DNA from: Tachypleus tridentatus | Taxonomy: Eukaryota; Arthropoda; Merostomata; Xiphosura; Limulidae | Length of the DNA stretch: 64,000 nt | Reading direction: 5' to 3' | NCBI RefSeq assembly: GCF_004210375.1 | Contig: NC_134830.1 | Span: forward strand, 69,728,326 to 69,792,325 | Shown here: piece by piece, positions 21,635 through 36,600 of the stretch | Layout of the letters: every line of letters starts with the position of its first letter | Numbering within the stretch: position 1 is the stretch's first letter | Translations under genes and position numbers: made by a program | The notes under the pieces: model-generated | The model's database searches: none | The model's input: the letters and a program-made list of their open reading frames with translations, nothing else | What the model was told of the DNA's origin: nothing

Positions 21635-24600
21635 CTGTAACAGAACCCATTTCTGGGGTAATTATCTTATTTAATAGCAATAAAACAAATCGTTGTAGAA
21701 AATACTCAAAGTTAAAAAAATACATGCGTAAATAAACTTAATTTGCAATATGAAGCAAAATAGTAAACAATGAAACGTAATTTAATACATTACACATTAT
21801 TACTATTCCACAAAAACAGAGCATCATTTGTATTAGTAGTGTTATAGACTACAGTTTTAATATTTTAGAACCTTACATCTTGAATGTTTGAGGAAGAACA
21901 GAAATTCTATAAAAAACACGTTAAACTGAGTGAATTAGTTAGTATGTTAGTTCAGGCCCATTAGTTATGAATTTACTTTGAACAAAATAGAAAGCCAAAA
22001 ATGAATAACCAGTTTTTATTTTTGAGTTAGGCCTATCAATATTTTTACTGTGAAGCTTATGCTTTAATGGATGAAATAAACATTAAGTGAATTGAGCTTT
22101 GCATATTTTTACCAAATGAACAAAACACTGGGTTGCAGCTAGCTTTGTACTTACCATAGCTTTGTCCATATCCCCATCCAGTGTAGTCATAAGCTCCATA
22201 TCCACCACTATAATCACCACCATAGCCACTGTAGTCATAACTACCATATCCTTGATTATATCCTCCATATCCTTGATTATAGCCTCCATATCCCTGACTA
22301 CCCCAGCTTGGTGCCTGATATCCTAAGCCACAAAATTAAATTGTAATTGTACAAAATACAAATAGTTAGATATTTTTTTCTTTAAACCTTTAAATGATTT
22401 AGTAATTGCAATTCAAAATCACAGCCTCCTCAAAAACAGTTGTAATACATTGCTAATGTAGAACAGGTAATGATCATAAAAATTATCAGTTTTATGCAAC
22501 ACTAAACAATGCCATCCTTACTACATAACACTGTTCTTGACAAATTTTTCTGGATATAAAATTTAAATACATATTCAAACTGTTATATTCTTAACTACAA
22601 TAAACTGAATAAGACAAATACACTACTCAAATATTCAGAAACCATAATGTCTTAACATTTACAATCAAAACTGAAGTGCAAAACAGTTTATAAAATCACC
22701 AGATTCAGATGTAACACAAAGGGAGTACCACAACAAAATCATCATGTGAAAAAATATTGGGCTTTTAATAAAATATTCAAGTATTTGTGGTCATTTTATG
22801 TAATAAACAAATGTACAATTTCAGAAATGCCTTACCTCCTCCTCTTCCACGACCCCTTTCTCCACCAGCAGGAGGAGCACCCCAACCCCCCATGAATCCT
22901 CCACGTGTAGACCGTGGATCTAATTTAGGTGCAGCCTTCTTCACGTCACATTCCTTACTTCCTATCATCTGCTTTGGTTGTTTAGTTATCTCCTTCACAG
23001 CATCTTCAGACTCAAAAGTTATGAAAGCAAACTGTCTCCTTTGATTTTTCACCTTGTCAACTGGTAGCTCTATAGTATCAACCTATAAAAATTAAAAGAA
23101 ATAACTGAAATGTATACAATATTTTGTAAGGATGATGTCTGCCAGGTTGACATAATGCCTTATAAAAACAACAAAAGTGGGAAAACTTTCATTAATGAAA
23201 AGATTGATATAGCATTTTAATTAATAATAGGCATCAAAAACAGTAATGGAAGTGTGGATTTTGTCTAAAATGTGCAAAACCTTTTAAAATCCAGTCACGA
23301 ACGTTCTTGGAAATTACCCTCTTACAACTCACTGGATTATCCTGGGTCCTAAATATCACGTCAACTCCCGAGTGAGGATATGAATTAAACGGAAAGGCAT
23401 TTGTGTCAATTAATATAATTTGGTAATTGCATTAAGTTTTAGCTGCTAAGCTTTACAAAAGCTTGTTCTTGAACATTACTCAAGTAAAAGACAAAGCCAT
23501 AACCCTTTTATCTTAACCTTTTTCATTATTAGCCTGAAGTATGTACTATAGTACAGGAATTCAGTTTTTTTAATACACTAAAAACTGTTTTAACACCATA
23601 CATATTTACATACAATTACTAACAAACACAAGAATATTTCAAAAATATGAAGTATACAAATAAAACCGTTTCACATATTCAGACTTTTTAACCATTACAA
23701 CCTACTAAAAATATACAGTATGACTGTTTACAATATTCTTTTTTTCTTTAGCAAAATACTCCAGTACCTATGATTTGTACATAAAAAATGTTGTACCAAC
23801 CAAAGGAAATACATCAGAAACAAATTCTAAACACTTAGAAACTTATCTAAACAGAGATCAACTTCAAAATGTAAAGATTATACACCAACTACTTCAACAT
23901 TATAAACAGAAAAAATTCCACACGAAATGATTGGCAAGTTCACATCATTTTAAAGGTTAGGTACTGTTTAAAAGATGAGAAGCTATCTATTTTTAAAGCT
24001 AAGATATTTAACCATTTCTTAAATCTCCTTAGGAGGTATATGTATACAATTACAAAAAAACGTTTGTACTGACTCAAGGTCTAAAGTATTTTCTGTTTAC
24101 TTCTATTTCATTTGTAGATACAAATGAAGCTCTTGCAACCACTTGAAATAAAACACACTGTACACACAATGGAAAATTTTCAAAATTTCTTTACTATCAT
24201 TTATCCAGATAATCATTGCATAACACTATTTAGATTACATTTTTAACAATTTATATGTAGAAGTACAATTTTGTAACCAGCTCCACAGCAGTAGTCAAGG
24301 GTTTAATTCTACATTAATTCAGTTTGTAACTTTATATTTATGTCCATCTGAATCTTTCAACAGTTCTATAGATAACAGGAAGACTCAAGGGTAGGATACA
24401 TCTATATGCTATAGTTACACTATCTAGGCATGATTCCAACATTACATTTTCAGAGTAATTAAGCCCAAATATAGAACCAGATTCAGTGTGCCTGCTATCC
24501 ACTATGGTACTCAGGGATGCAATGCTTAACACTGTTCAAACCCTCACTCAAAAGCTACTAGAATTACACTTGGCACACAAGTATGTGCCCTATCAATGTG

Positions 24601-27600
24601 TCTTACGTACAAGCCCTAGTTCTTTAAGAACTAAAATAATTACAAACTTCAATACCTTGCCATACTGCTCAAAATAAGCTCTGATATCACTCTCTGGCAT
24701 ATCAGGATCAAGACCTCCAACAAAGATTTTCTTCAATCCAGGCTTTGCCTTGGCTCTCTTTGGGTCAATCTGTTTTCCCTTTACAGAGTGGGTTGTATCT
24801 TTTAATACCTATTTGAAAAATACAAAAAACTTATCACCTGTACCAAAAACAAACACTTTCAACATCATTATTTACTTTTCACATACAAGTAACACCTACT
24901 CAAATTTTTATGGATTATATTTACATTTTAAAGGCAATTTTTACTTGTTTATTAATACTAGAACAATACACTGACTTAAATCAGGCTTTGTTTAACTACC
25001 AACACTCTGAAGGCTGAGAATCACACACAATACAGATCACTATCCAATGTTTCCTTTTTGTTTCCAGTAGCTATAATCAATTGGTTTCACTTAGTGGACC
25101 ACTTTGGAATGGAACTAGCCAATTATAACAATGAACTAACATAATCTAGATCTTGGGATTATATGCAAGTGTTAAACAGACCAACGTTTTACATAACCAC
25201 TGCTGTTTAAAACAATATTCCAGTATCAAAGTTAGTTTAAAGCCTTACAAAAGTACATCATGAATGGTATTTATAAGAAATAATCATGGTGCTTGTATGT
25301 GTTCCAGATTTGAAATTTTGTTTTAGTGCATTATTTTAAAATCTCAAATCTTTTTATTCTCCATAAAATGCAAATGTCCATTTTTAATTTCTAATAATCA
25401 CGTAACTCCTTATAGCTTCAAGTAATATACAAAAATGCAAATACTTCAATGTAACCTAAGTAAGCATTTTTAAATATTTAGTTGGATTTCATTTTATATA
25501 TTTACATAAACAATTTTGTTTCATATATGGATTTTTGTTCCAAGTTTGTTTCACTAAAGCTGTACTTTTGCTTATTGCACAAAAAGAAGCACCAGGTTAT
25601 AATTGTGAAGTTTCTACATTTGACAAACTATCATGCACTGTTGGTCGCTTTCGTCCAGTCCAGGATAGCTAAGTTTGAACATTATAGATATGATAGTAGG
25701 AAAGTTTTTCACTACTTTAATATCTTTTCTTTGAACTTTCAAACAAGCTTACTTCAACACATCCTTCTATGTTGTATTGCTACACAGGCAAAACTTCAAT
25801 TGCCACTACTGGTGAATGTATGCAATAGCTTTCCACACAGGTGGCTTTTAATAACACCATCTAACCCTAGTTAGATGATACATCTTGTTATAAGAAATTA
25901 CCAAAAGATACACACACAATACATTGCAAAGAAAATCACTTTACAGAACTTAAAAGATTAGTACTGGCCACATTCCTCTTATTATAGACAAGATATACAT
26001 TGGAATTCAAAATTTAAGCTCTTCAGTGTGTTAACAACACAACTATTAAAATTCACAACTTCTCATTACTGAAATGAATGTGTATTCTTTTACATAATCA
26101 ACATGTTGGTTTTATTGTTGTCACTTACACACAGAGTTTTAAACCCTTTGTAAAATATGACTAAGCTTCCTATATGCCAGTTACTGTTTCAATTATAAAG
26201 CAACAAAAACAAAAGTGCAAGTCTTACTAAAAAGTAAACAGTAAGAACAAAAAAAATTCTTACATGGTACTAGTAGTAAAAACAAACTACACAAGGTTAT
26301 TCTAAGCACTGAAACATTTTTATTATGTACTAAATATAAAATTACACTAAATTATTGAACTTAGCTAATTTAAATGCAAAAGAATTAAAAATCAAACATT
26401 TTAACCTTAACATTCGTGAATCAACTTTTTTAAAAAGATCTATTTCAAGTCAATTTTTCTACATAATGATGAACAAATGTTTAGATGCACAATACACCAT
26501 GATTTAAGTTATTACAAAAAAAAATCATAGTCAGATGCATCCTATGCAGTTTTTTCCAGAAGCAAATTTTCTAAAGCTTATTAAAAAATATTGGCCACTA
26601 CTATATTCAACCCTCTACATAAAAGGGCAATTACTACAATAACAACCACCCACATTCATGTTGTAAAATCTTGAAAACATTTCATCACATACTTATCTTA
26701 TGATTCATTAAACATGAAATAGAGATTGGACTTGTGTTACTGAAATTGAAACCTTTAACAAGGATTGGCAAAAGTTTTACAACTGAGGTTTTATAAAGAA
26801 AACAGACAAGAAAAAATAGATTAGATACCAATCACAGATGGCATGACCAATGGTTAAGAGATAGGAAATTTGTTTTTACATGTTGAAATTTCCTCAGAGG
26901 ATACTTTTTCTTTAATAGTGAAACATTTTAGGATTTTTCAATCTTCATTAAATGATACAATTTAGTACAACTATTTACAATAAATTTGAAAATCAGAAAA
27001 AGGTTTTTTTTTTTATTTACAAATAAAATTTTGCTCATGATTTAACAACTGCCCCAGTAGGTAAGAGGTTAAAGGTTTCTAAAAAAATAAACGAGGAAGA
27101 GTTCAACTTCAACTGATATATACTTATTGTACATTCTGATGAAAATGTATCCTTTTTGCAGCTTGATAAATATGATTTATTTGAAGATTACTTCTGAACC
27201 TCAACACATGTCACTAGTGTAGATAAAGTTTAAAGATATCCAGCCATGAAGAACATACCAGCACAAGTTGTTACAATTCAGTCCCAGTAACCAACTTATC
27301 CTAGATTCATATGCACCAATTCAATACATCACTGGTTATAAACTTACTTTTCAAATACTATCACTTATGGGTGGGGTGGGAAACATGCATTACATACTGG
27401 TAATACACATTCTAATTGTAGAACAAATTAATACAGTCCATACATACTCATGTTCCATTCTTATACTTACAGCATCTACAGATTCCTGCAAGGCAAAGGT
27501 GACAAAAGCAAACCCTCTGGATTTTCCAGTGTTGGGATCAGTTTTGATATTTACATCAGTTACTTCACCGTACTTTGAAAAATAATCCTTTAAGTCAGCT

Positions 27601-30600
27601 GCAAAAAGTGACAGAATACCAATAATGTAAATAAACATACATTTATTATAATCCACTACAATATACTTGTAACATATCCAAGAGAAAAATATGATTGTTG
27701 TAGCTTTAAATATGCTTATGCCATACAAAATTTTTGATGAAAGTAAAGAAAGGCAAAATAAACAGAAAAAGCATTACTTAATATACATGTATCACTAACA
27801 ATTGTACCAATTCTTTCAACAAATCAAGTTGAAAACTTCTTGGTAATTGTGCTTTAGTTTAACCCTCTAATGACTGATTAGCCAGTGGTCCACCTAGAAA
27901 AGTCATGATGCTTTATAATAAACATTACAAATCTGTTGCACATACAAATTAAATTGTGTTTTGGAATTTCTAAAGTAAATCAGTGATCTGAATGGAAGGT
28001 AATTTCATGGTAAGAATAAAAAACATTTCCTTAATTTTCATATTTTATTTGTATTACCCTCTTAATCCTCCTACGTAAATGCCAAGTTTTCATAGGGTAA
28101 AGTTTATACTTTGTGTTACTTTCTCTACCCTAACACCAACTGTAACTAAATCAATGTACAGTGTTATACAATTTTAAAAGTTACAATATAAAATGGAAAT
28201 ACTTTTATCTTAATGAATTATTTGTTGCCACATCTACAATTTCAACTGTAGATTCTCAAACATTTTAATTTCAGTTGTAATGCATGATTTGTACAATGAA
28301 TTCTTTTATAAAAAGCAACACATTACAGTGGAAACATTAGCAGGTTCTCCATACACTGATATACAAGTGCACGAAAGTAGCTTCATACACTCGAAGTTAT
28401 CCATCAACTTCCCCATACCTTTAAATTCATTGTTGTGACAAAAACACACATCTTACAAATATATTATTAAAACACATTTCTAAAATAGAATATTCAAAAA
28501 CAAATTTAATTAATTTTCTAAATTATACAAATTAAAAATTGTTACCAGCTATAAACATCAATAAATTCCTCTGGACTAGTGTCTGTTGTCACCACTAAAT
28601 TCAAATAATGTTGCAATGTTTAAAATACAAAAGAGGTCTTTACCTTGGTTATATATATATGCATGTCAAATAACACCATGTACTTTTTAAACTACTTTGA
28701 AAATTAAGGACAGATGGGCATAGCCTCTGTTGTGGTTCGACTTCTCACTAAATTGAGTACTTATGATGTTGAAATTGTACATTAGACCTTAGAATTATTT
28801 AGATTGTACCTATATAACTTAGTGTAGCTGCTATACATTAACCTTAGGTAACAGGGATGAACCCATACAGCTACTTTTCACATGAAGAATACACTTATAC
28901 AATACTTACAATAACAGATTTGTAACTTATCTTCACAACAAATGTTAAGATTTTGTTAAAAATCAAAAGTATAAATATTTTGAGTAATAATTTATATTTG
29001 TATTATTATTTGCACTCAAACTCTGAATATTTTGAGTATTACCATCACTATCATGCAGTGACTTTTAAAATTAAATGTACACACCATTTTAATGTTTCAC
29101 TGAATCTTGGCAATATTAGAGTACCATAAGCTGAGACACTTTAGTCTTTGTCAGAATGTTGGGATCTTTACCTACTACACTAAGCCTGATGAACCAAGGT
29201 AGTTCAGCTTGCATTTTAAAAAAATCAAACCTTTCTAATATGCATTTTAAAACAATTAACTAAACTAAAATTTAAGTACAAATTAATTAAAATGTAACTA
29301 ACATTTATAGATAAGAAAATTCTAAAGCACAAGTAAAAACAAAAGCAGCAACAATGTTTTAGAGTGGTTTGACAAGTTCTCTATGGAATTCATGCCATTT
29401 TTAAAATTACTATTGAATAATAAAGATGTGATCTTTCTACTGGTTATAAATACCTAGTTCAACCACAAAAATCTGGCTCAGAAATCATAACTGTGTATAA
29501 AGTGGGCATGGCACATGACAATAGTTCAAAGATTTTTTTCTAAGGAGCTTTGAGAGAATGTGTGAACATAGCAATTAATCTAGATTTCATCTATACATGG
29601 AAGATTAGCACATGTAAAGAAGTTACAAAGTCCAGAAGTTTTGTCAACTTTCATGACAATGTGAAATTCAAAAACATTTCTTCTAGGTTTCCTTTGAAAT
29701 GAAGGAATTATAACTAATATAAAACTGAACTACAGAACAGTAAAATTTCTTTACATGCACAGAACAGAGGTGTTTGTAACCACATGGTTAACACTATTAC
29801 AATAAATCATGGAAAGACCATGTCATTCCACTTATTGACTTGTATTCAAAATTTTATTGAGTAACTATTTTATGAATTATTTATGTCAAGAAGTTTGGTA
29901 TTATGATATAGATAATGGAAATTTTAGCATTATACATTTGTTAATTTCTTAATTTAAAAATAAATATCAAAAGAACACAGCAGTCCCATTCACAACTTTT
30001 CATTTTTGGAAATAGTCCCTTATATAAAATTACTTCAATATATGACATGTGAATAACAAACTGATAACTCAAAATGTCCCCCTAGTAGTGATGTCTTGGA
30101 TACTTCATTCTTTCAAAACAACTTTAAGGGAATAGGTTGAGTCTTTAATCTGCTCAAAATTTAATTTCATCTAAACACAGCTTAGTTACCAAGTTTCATA
30201 AATTATAGTGGAATTTATGGCATTAATATAGTAACTTATGATTTTACAGTTATTTAACTATACAGCTGAATATAAAACTTAAATAAATTGTTTAACATCC
30301 TCCACATGCAAAATTTCTGAAGGACAAGCACCAAGACAAAAGATTGTAACCAGAAAAGATGATTGTTTACTTTATTTACTATTCTATATTTTAAGAATAA
30401 GTTTAATAACTTACTTACAAATAGTAACAACCTATATACATATATAATGTAAAATAATTAAAATGTAACCATATATTACAAAATACTAGTCCACTAAAAC
30501 ACAGCCTAGACAAGGTCACTTTGTAAAGATTAAAGGTTAGTTTTATATTATTGGATACAGTAACAAACATTCACCACATCATTAATGCAAATTCTGTATT

Positions 30601-33600
30601 GTTAGCCATGCAAAACTGGAAAGTTAATTATAAAAAATAAATAAATAATACACACACTATGAGATTTACGCTATTCAGGCTAAACATTCACATTTTAGTA
30701 TTATAATATGTAATTATTCTAGAATGACAAAAGCAAATTCAAATCAATGTTTATGGTGGTTACAAGGTCTGTCAAACTGGCAGATCCCACAGTTACGACA
30801 AAAAAATAGACAAAATCTTACTGAAAAATTTTCAAATGTATTTAGGAAATTGCACAAGTATTTGAGGGTTTTGGGGTGAAGAACAGTTTTTAATCATAAT
30901 ATAAAAATCACTTCACACTTGGACTAGTAATGAAACAAACCCTTAGTAAAAACATTTAAAAAATCTGATAGTGTTAAAACAATTTGCAATCTTTACTAAG
31001 CCTACAAAAACTATGAAAATACACAACATGCAAATGAACTTGTGTATATTATGCCAAGCCCACTGCAAAATGGTTAACATCCAGAACAGCCATGCTTCAA
31101 ATGTAGTTTTTAACTTCCTAGAATTGCTGTTAAAATATGGGAGAGTAAGGGGCTAGAAAGTCATTAACTGAAAATAAAGTTAATTCTATGATAAAACATT
31201 TTGCAATATCACATCTTTAATCTTATAAAAACCTAGGATAAATTAGTAAATTTATGTTCAGTAAATTAACATCAGTGTTTCTAAGAGGACACATCTTCAT
31301 GTCAAAAACTTGTGTGTGAGAAGCGAGAGATAGTTTACCCACTGTGAACTGTGCCACTCTCAACTTGAAATTAATTCACTCTTCATAAACTATCAATAAA
31401 ATATTCAGTTCCAGACCAGATATGACTCAATATTGCTTGTAAAACTTTTATATATAATTTATTTGTAATAACCATTATTATACATCATACTGTTGTTCAT
31501 ATATTAAAATATGTGCTGAAGGAAAATCTTGTGTATTATTCTTGTTGCCAAGCATCATTTGACATTTAATTAGCATCTAAATTAAAATTTCAGGCTATCT
31601 TAAACTGTAATATGTAACACTAATAATGGCTAAATACATTTCCACACTTAAGCTACAGATGACTGCTCATGTTTTCAACATTACAGTACTTAACACCCAT
31701 AGTTTAATTAAGAAACATTACAAGTTTTTTTAGTAAAATATTCAAAGCTACCCAAACATATACAAACTCAAAAATTGAAATAATGAAGTTATGATGAATT
31801 TTGTAGGATTTATTTGTACTGAGATGAAAGTCAGTTTAAAGTAATAGTACACCTGCACAGCCAAATGTATGAGGACACCCAACCATCACACTTATGTGCT
31901 TGTTGACCATCTCATTCTAAAACCATTGGCACTGATATGGAGTTGGTCCCCCTTTTGCTTCTATAAAAGCCTCCATTCTTCTTGGAAGGCTTTTCACTAG
32001 TTTCTGGAACATGGCTGCAGGGATTCGCTCTTATTCAACCACAAAAACATCAGTAAGGTTGGGCACTAATGTTGAGTGAGAAGGCCTCGCTCACAGTTGG
32101 CATTCAATGTGTTCAATGGGGTTGAGATCAGGGTTCTGTGCAGGCCAATCAAGTTCTTCAACACCAATCTTGGCAACTCACATCTTTATAGACCTTGCTT
32201 TGTGCATGGGGGCATTGTGATGCTGAAACAAAAAAGGGCCTTCCCCAAAATGTTGCCACAAAGTTGGAAGCACACAATTCTCCAGAATGTCATTGTATGT
32301 ATAGCATTAAGATTTACCTTCACTGGAACTAAAGCATCTAATCCAAATCATGAGAAACAAACCATTATTCTTCCTCCACAAATCTTTACAGTTGGCACTA
32401 TGCATTCAGGCAGGTAGCATTCTCCTGACATTCACCAAACCCAGATTCGTGAGTCAGACTGCCAGATAGTGAAGCACGATTCATCACGTCAGAGAACGCG
32501 TTTCCACTGCTCCAGAGTCCAATGGCAGTGTGCTTTACACCACTCCAGCCAATGCTTGGCAGTGAGTATTGTAATCTGAGGCTTGGGTGCAGCTGGTCGG
32601 CCATGGAAACCCATTTCATGAAGATCCTGATACAGTTTTTAACAGTTCTTGTGCTCACGTTGCTTCAAGAGGCAGTTTGGAACTCAGTAAGTGTTTCAAA
32701 CATGAACAGGCCTTTTTTTACAAACTATGGCAGTCCTGTTCTGCAAGCTTGTGTGACCTACTGCTCCTAGACTTTCCATTTCACAATAACAGCGCTTACA
32801 GTTGACTAGGGCAGCTCCAGCATGGTAGAAATATAATGAACTGACTTGTTCGAAAGGTAGTATCCTATAACAGTGCCACATTAAAAGTCACTGTGCTCTT
32901 CAGTGTAACCCATTCTACTGCCAATGTTTGTCTATGGAGATTGCATGGCTGTATGCTTGATTTTATGCACATGTTAGCAATTGATGTAGCTGAAATAGCC
33001 AAACCCACTAATTAAAAGTGGTGTCCACATACTTTTGGCCATGTAGAGTATTTTGAGATCTCCAAACAGAATACAAGTCTTAAGAGATAAGGAGATATCT
33101 GTTCCAGTAAGCTAGACCTTAGTTGTAAAGAATTAAAACACACTTACTACTCTGTGTATCCCAACTAATTCCTCCAACAAACAGTTTCCTATATAAAGAA
33201 TGAAAAACAAATTAGTAGGTTTATAATACTGGGCACACAGCCATCCTTAAGTACTTTACCTGATAAAACTCATTCAAGCAGACCACATTCAGTTCTTTAA
33301 ACTTACTCAGGAAATCATGCTAGGAAAAAATTAATATTAGTACTAGTAAACAAAACAAATTTGAAGAGACATAAAACTGTGGAACCTAGAAAGTGAACCA
33401 CTGCAGTAAAATGTTTACAGAAGAATTTACTGTACTGGTTGGAGAAAAATAAACATCTGTATCATGGCAATCTAAGCCCAAGTGAATGGTTTGAGTTTTC
33501 AGATATCCCTGTGAAAAAGTAATTAATTCTAAAGGTGGGAATCATATTAAGAGTTTTACATTAATTGATATTCCTCTTAATTTAAAAACCTAGACTTCTA

Positions 33601-36600
33601 CAGGTTGAGCAGGCGCCAAAAAATACTACATTTACGCACTAAGTTTTTGTGCTGAATGAATCTAGCTGAATTTGCACTATATCTGACTTGAAAACTACAT
33701 GATGATATAAAAATCTTAATATCTGCGATACTTTAGTGCTTTACTTAAAGTAAGCAGCACTCAGTTACCCAGCTGATGTCAAGAGTGGTCCTTCCTTCAC
33801 CAGTTGCTAGGGCAAGATCGGAGTGATCTTGAAGCTCCAGGATGGAATTCAAACCTCAGCAACTTGTTCTGTAGCCTCACAATTGCCAATGTTGATGCCT
33901 TTTCGTGAAGGAGTCTTCTGTCATCATATCTTGAGCAATCTTATTCATTCTCACATGCTTATATAAAGTTGTGTGTGAAGTTTGGGAATAATTTGTTTAT
34001 ACACTGCATATTTAGCTTTAAACTAGAATTAAGAAGTGACTACAAAACTTTTACCAAGTAAAAGAAGATCTTTATCACTTCCAAATTTCAGAAGAAAAAA
34101 ATCAGTGAGTTGATTGTTTTTTTTTAAAGTGTTGAATTGACAGTTTTGCTTACATCTTATTATACAAGTGCATGTTAAAGGTACGATTTATTCCACCTAA
34201 AATATGTTGCAAACATTTTAAATAAATGCAGAGTTGAAAATAACTGGGGCAATACTCTGTCTCCCGTAATAACTGCTGTGAAAAAGAAAAAAGCACCATT
34301 AGAATAGGTGTGAGCTTCCCTACCCTGGTGATTGAGTTAATCTGGTTAATCAATGATAACTGAAAATCATATAACTAGCTTGAGCACTAATATAAACTCC
34401 ATAATTTAATTACACATTTTAATTAAAAATACAATTTAAAAATTGTTAATCAGAATCAATTCTTTACAGCTGCTAATATCTGATAAAAGCAAGATATCAA
34501 ACTTTGTAGTGTTTTATGTCTCAATCTTTTAAAATATGAAACCTTCAATTAGACAGTTCAGGAAACTAACTCTTTGAAGCATTTAAAACATTAATACTTT
34601 GTGAAGTCTATACGAATCCTACAACCACTTTTAGACACTCAGCAATCAATACTGGCCATTAATATTTCAAACAAAACATTCTTCCGTTACAGTAAATAAT
34701 TTTTCAAACAGGATATTATCAACAAGTTGTGTTATTTCTAATTCATTTTTGAGTAACTGAAGCTAAATCTACAGATTTCCACAACAGTGAATTCACTGTA
34801 TCCACAACTCAGACAAAAAACAATACAAGTCAAATAGATTTAAACAAAAATGGGCATAAACTTTAACTTTATAGAACAAAAACTGATCAATACACCCAAA
34901 AACTAGCCCACCAGCAAAGGAGAAAATACAGTCAATACACTATTATCAAACATCCTGTGCTCTATATCAAATTTAAAAACACAAACAGTTGATGATTATA
35001 TGGGTTATTTAGTTTTGTTAAGTAACATCTGAAGGCTATGGCAGCAATAGCTTACTACAATTCATGCAAATATACCTGTCCCAAATGTACAATGTTTAAA
35101 AATCTCATTTATGAAGATCGATAGCACTATGTAACAGAATAACTTGTTTGGCTTTTCTGGGTCCAACTATTTTTAAAATTTAACTTGTTAAAAGCAGTAA
35201 TAAGCTTGTTAAGAAAAATAAATTGATTAGAACTATCTTATTGTTAACCATATTTTGGTAGCACAGTATTAAAACTACAACGTAATACTAAAACGTTTAC
35301 TACTGAAAACATCAACCCTAACCAGATAGATCATGGATCAAAAGCAATGTCATCACATTTAACTTTAACTTAAAATATTATTGAACCACTATTTTATAAA
35401 TATCTATAGTTTGGTATTAAACTATAGATTATAATTGAAATTTTCATATGCTACATTATTTATTTTCTTAAAAGTGAATTTTAAACAAACACCTAAACAT
35501 CTGTTTTTGTGTGTCAAATGGTATGTTGAATGCAGCAGTGGTTTAAGTTTTCATGATGTGAAATGTATCATCTATATTTTTGTAAAAGCCTTTTATCTTT
35601 TCTGTTTGCAATCACTATTATATGAATTGAGCAGTGTCCACTGTTCATCTCTCCAATTTTGGAAACAGTCATATCTACTTCCATATATGACCTGTGAATA
35701 ACCACTTGGCAGCTCAGAACATTCTCTTAATGACTTTCTCAGCCATTATTAAATATAATAGTGTCCTCTCTTTCTTCCAAGATAAACCTTTGGACTGTTA
35801 AATTGAGTTTTCAGTCTGTGATTTCATATCTGTTTGGATTCAAATGTGGATTAGTTACAAAACCTGATAAATTGAATTCTAAGGTTTCAGTGAAGTAATT
35901 TATAATTTTTTTTTTATTACTCGTACATGTGTGCGTGTAAAACTTAAATTGTTTCATATCCTCCACATGCAAAATTTCTCAAGACTTAGCAAGCTAAGAC
36001 AAGCAGTAATGGGTACAAAGGTCTTAACTAGAGGAGATAATTGTGTGCTTATTTCTTTATTTAATGTTCTATGTTTTAAGAGAAATAAGTACAAAAACCT
36101 ATTTATAAATAGTAACAATCTATATACATAATTTATAATTGAAACGTGAATATTTTACCAAATACTAGTCCACTGAAACAGTCAAGATAGGTCACCTGTA
36201 AAAGCTAAAGGTCAATTTTATATTATTTGATATGGTAACATAAGCATACATGTACCACTTCATTGCAATTTCTGTATTGTCAGCCAGGCACAGCTTGAAG
36301 GGTCAATATAATAAAATTAATAAATATATAATATTATAAGACGTAAGTTTAGTCTAAACATTTATATTTTTTATTTTATAACCTGTAGTCATTCTAAAAT
36401 GTAAAAGGCATAACTTACATTCATTTCCTAACTTCATATGGTGGTTACAAGATCAGTTAAATGAACTGATCCAATACAGTTCTGTTGGTTTTTTTAAGAT
36501 AATTTTTTCCTTAAGAATCATTTGATAAATTACCTGGATGAAGATATCACATGTGAAATTTCAAAATTTTCTAATGCACAAAAGTACTTTTAATCTCAAA

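Noticed and set aside
22083-22289. - strand ORF rich in Met/Asp/Val at the squid-like tail
   Set aside because: Out-of-frame reading of the Gly/Tyr repeat exon 6.
22787-23044. ORF on the + strand across 22.8-23.0 kb
   Set aside because: Antisense shadow of squid-like exon 5; its Pro-rich look comes from the RGG codons.
25482-25874. 130-codon ORF on the + strand in intron 3
   Set aside because: Phe/Leu/Ser-rich AT-derived composition, no motif, inside an intron of a well-supported gene.
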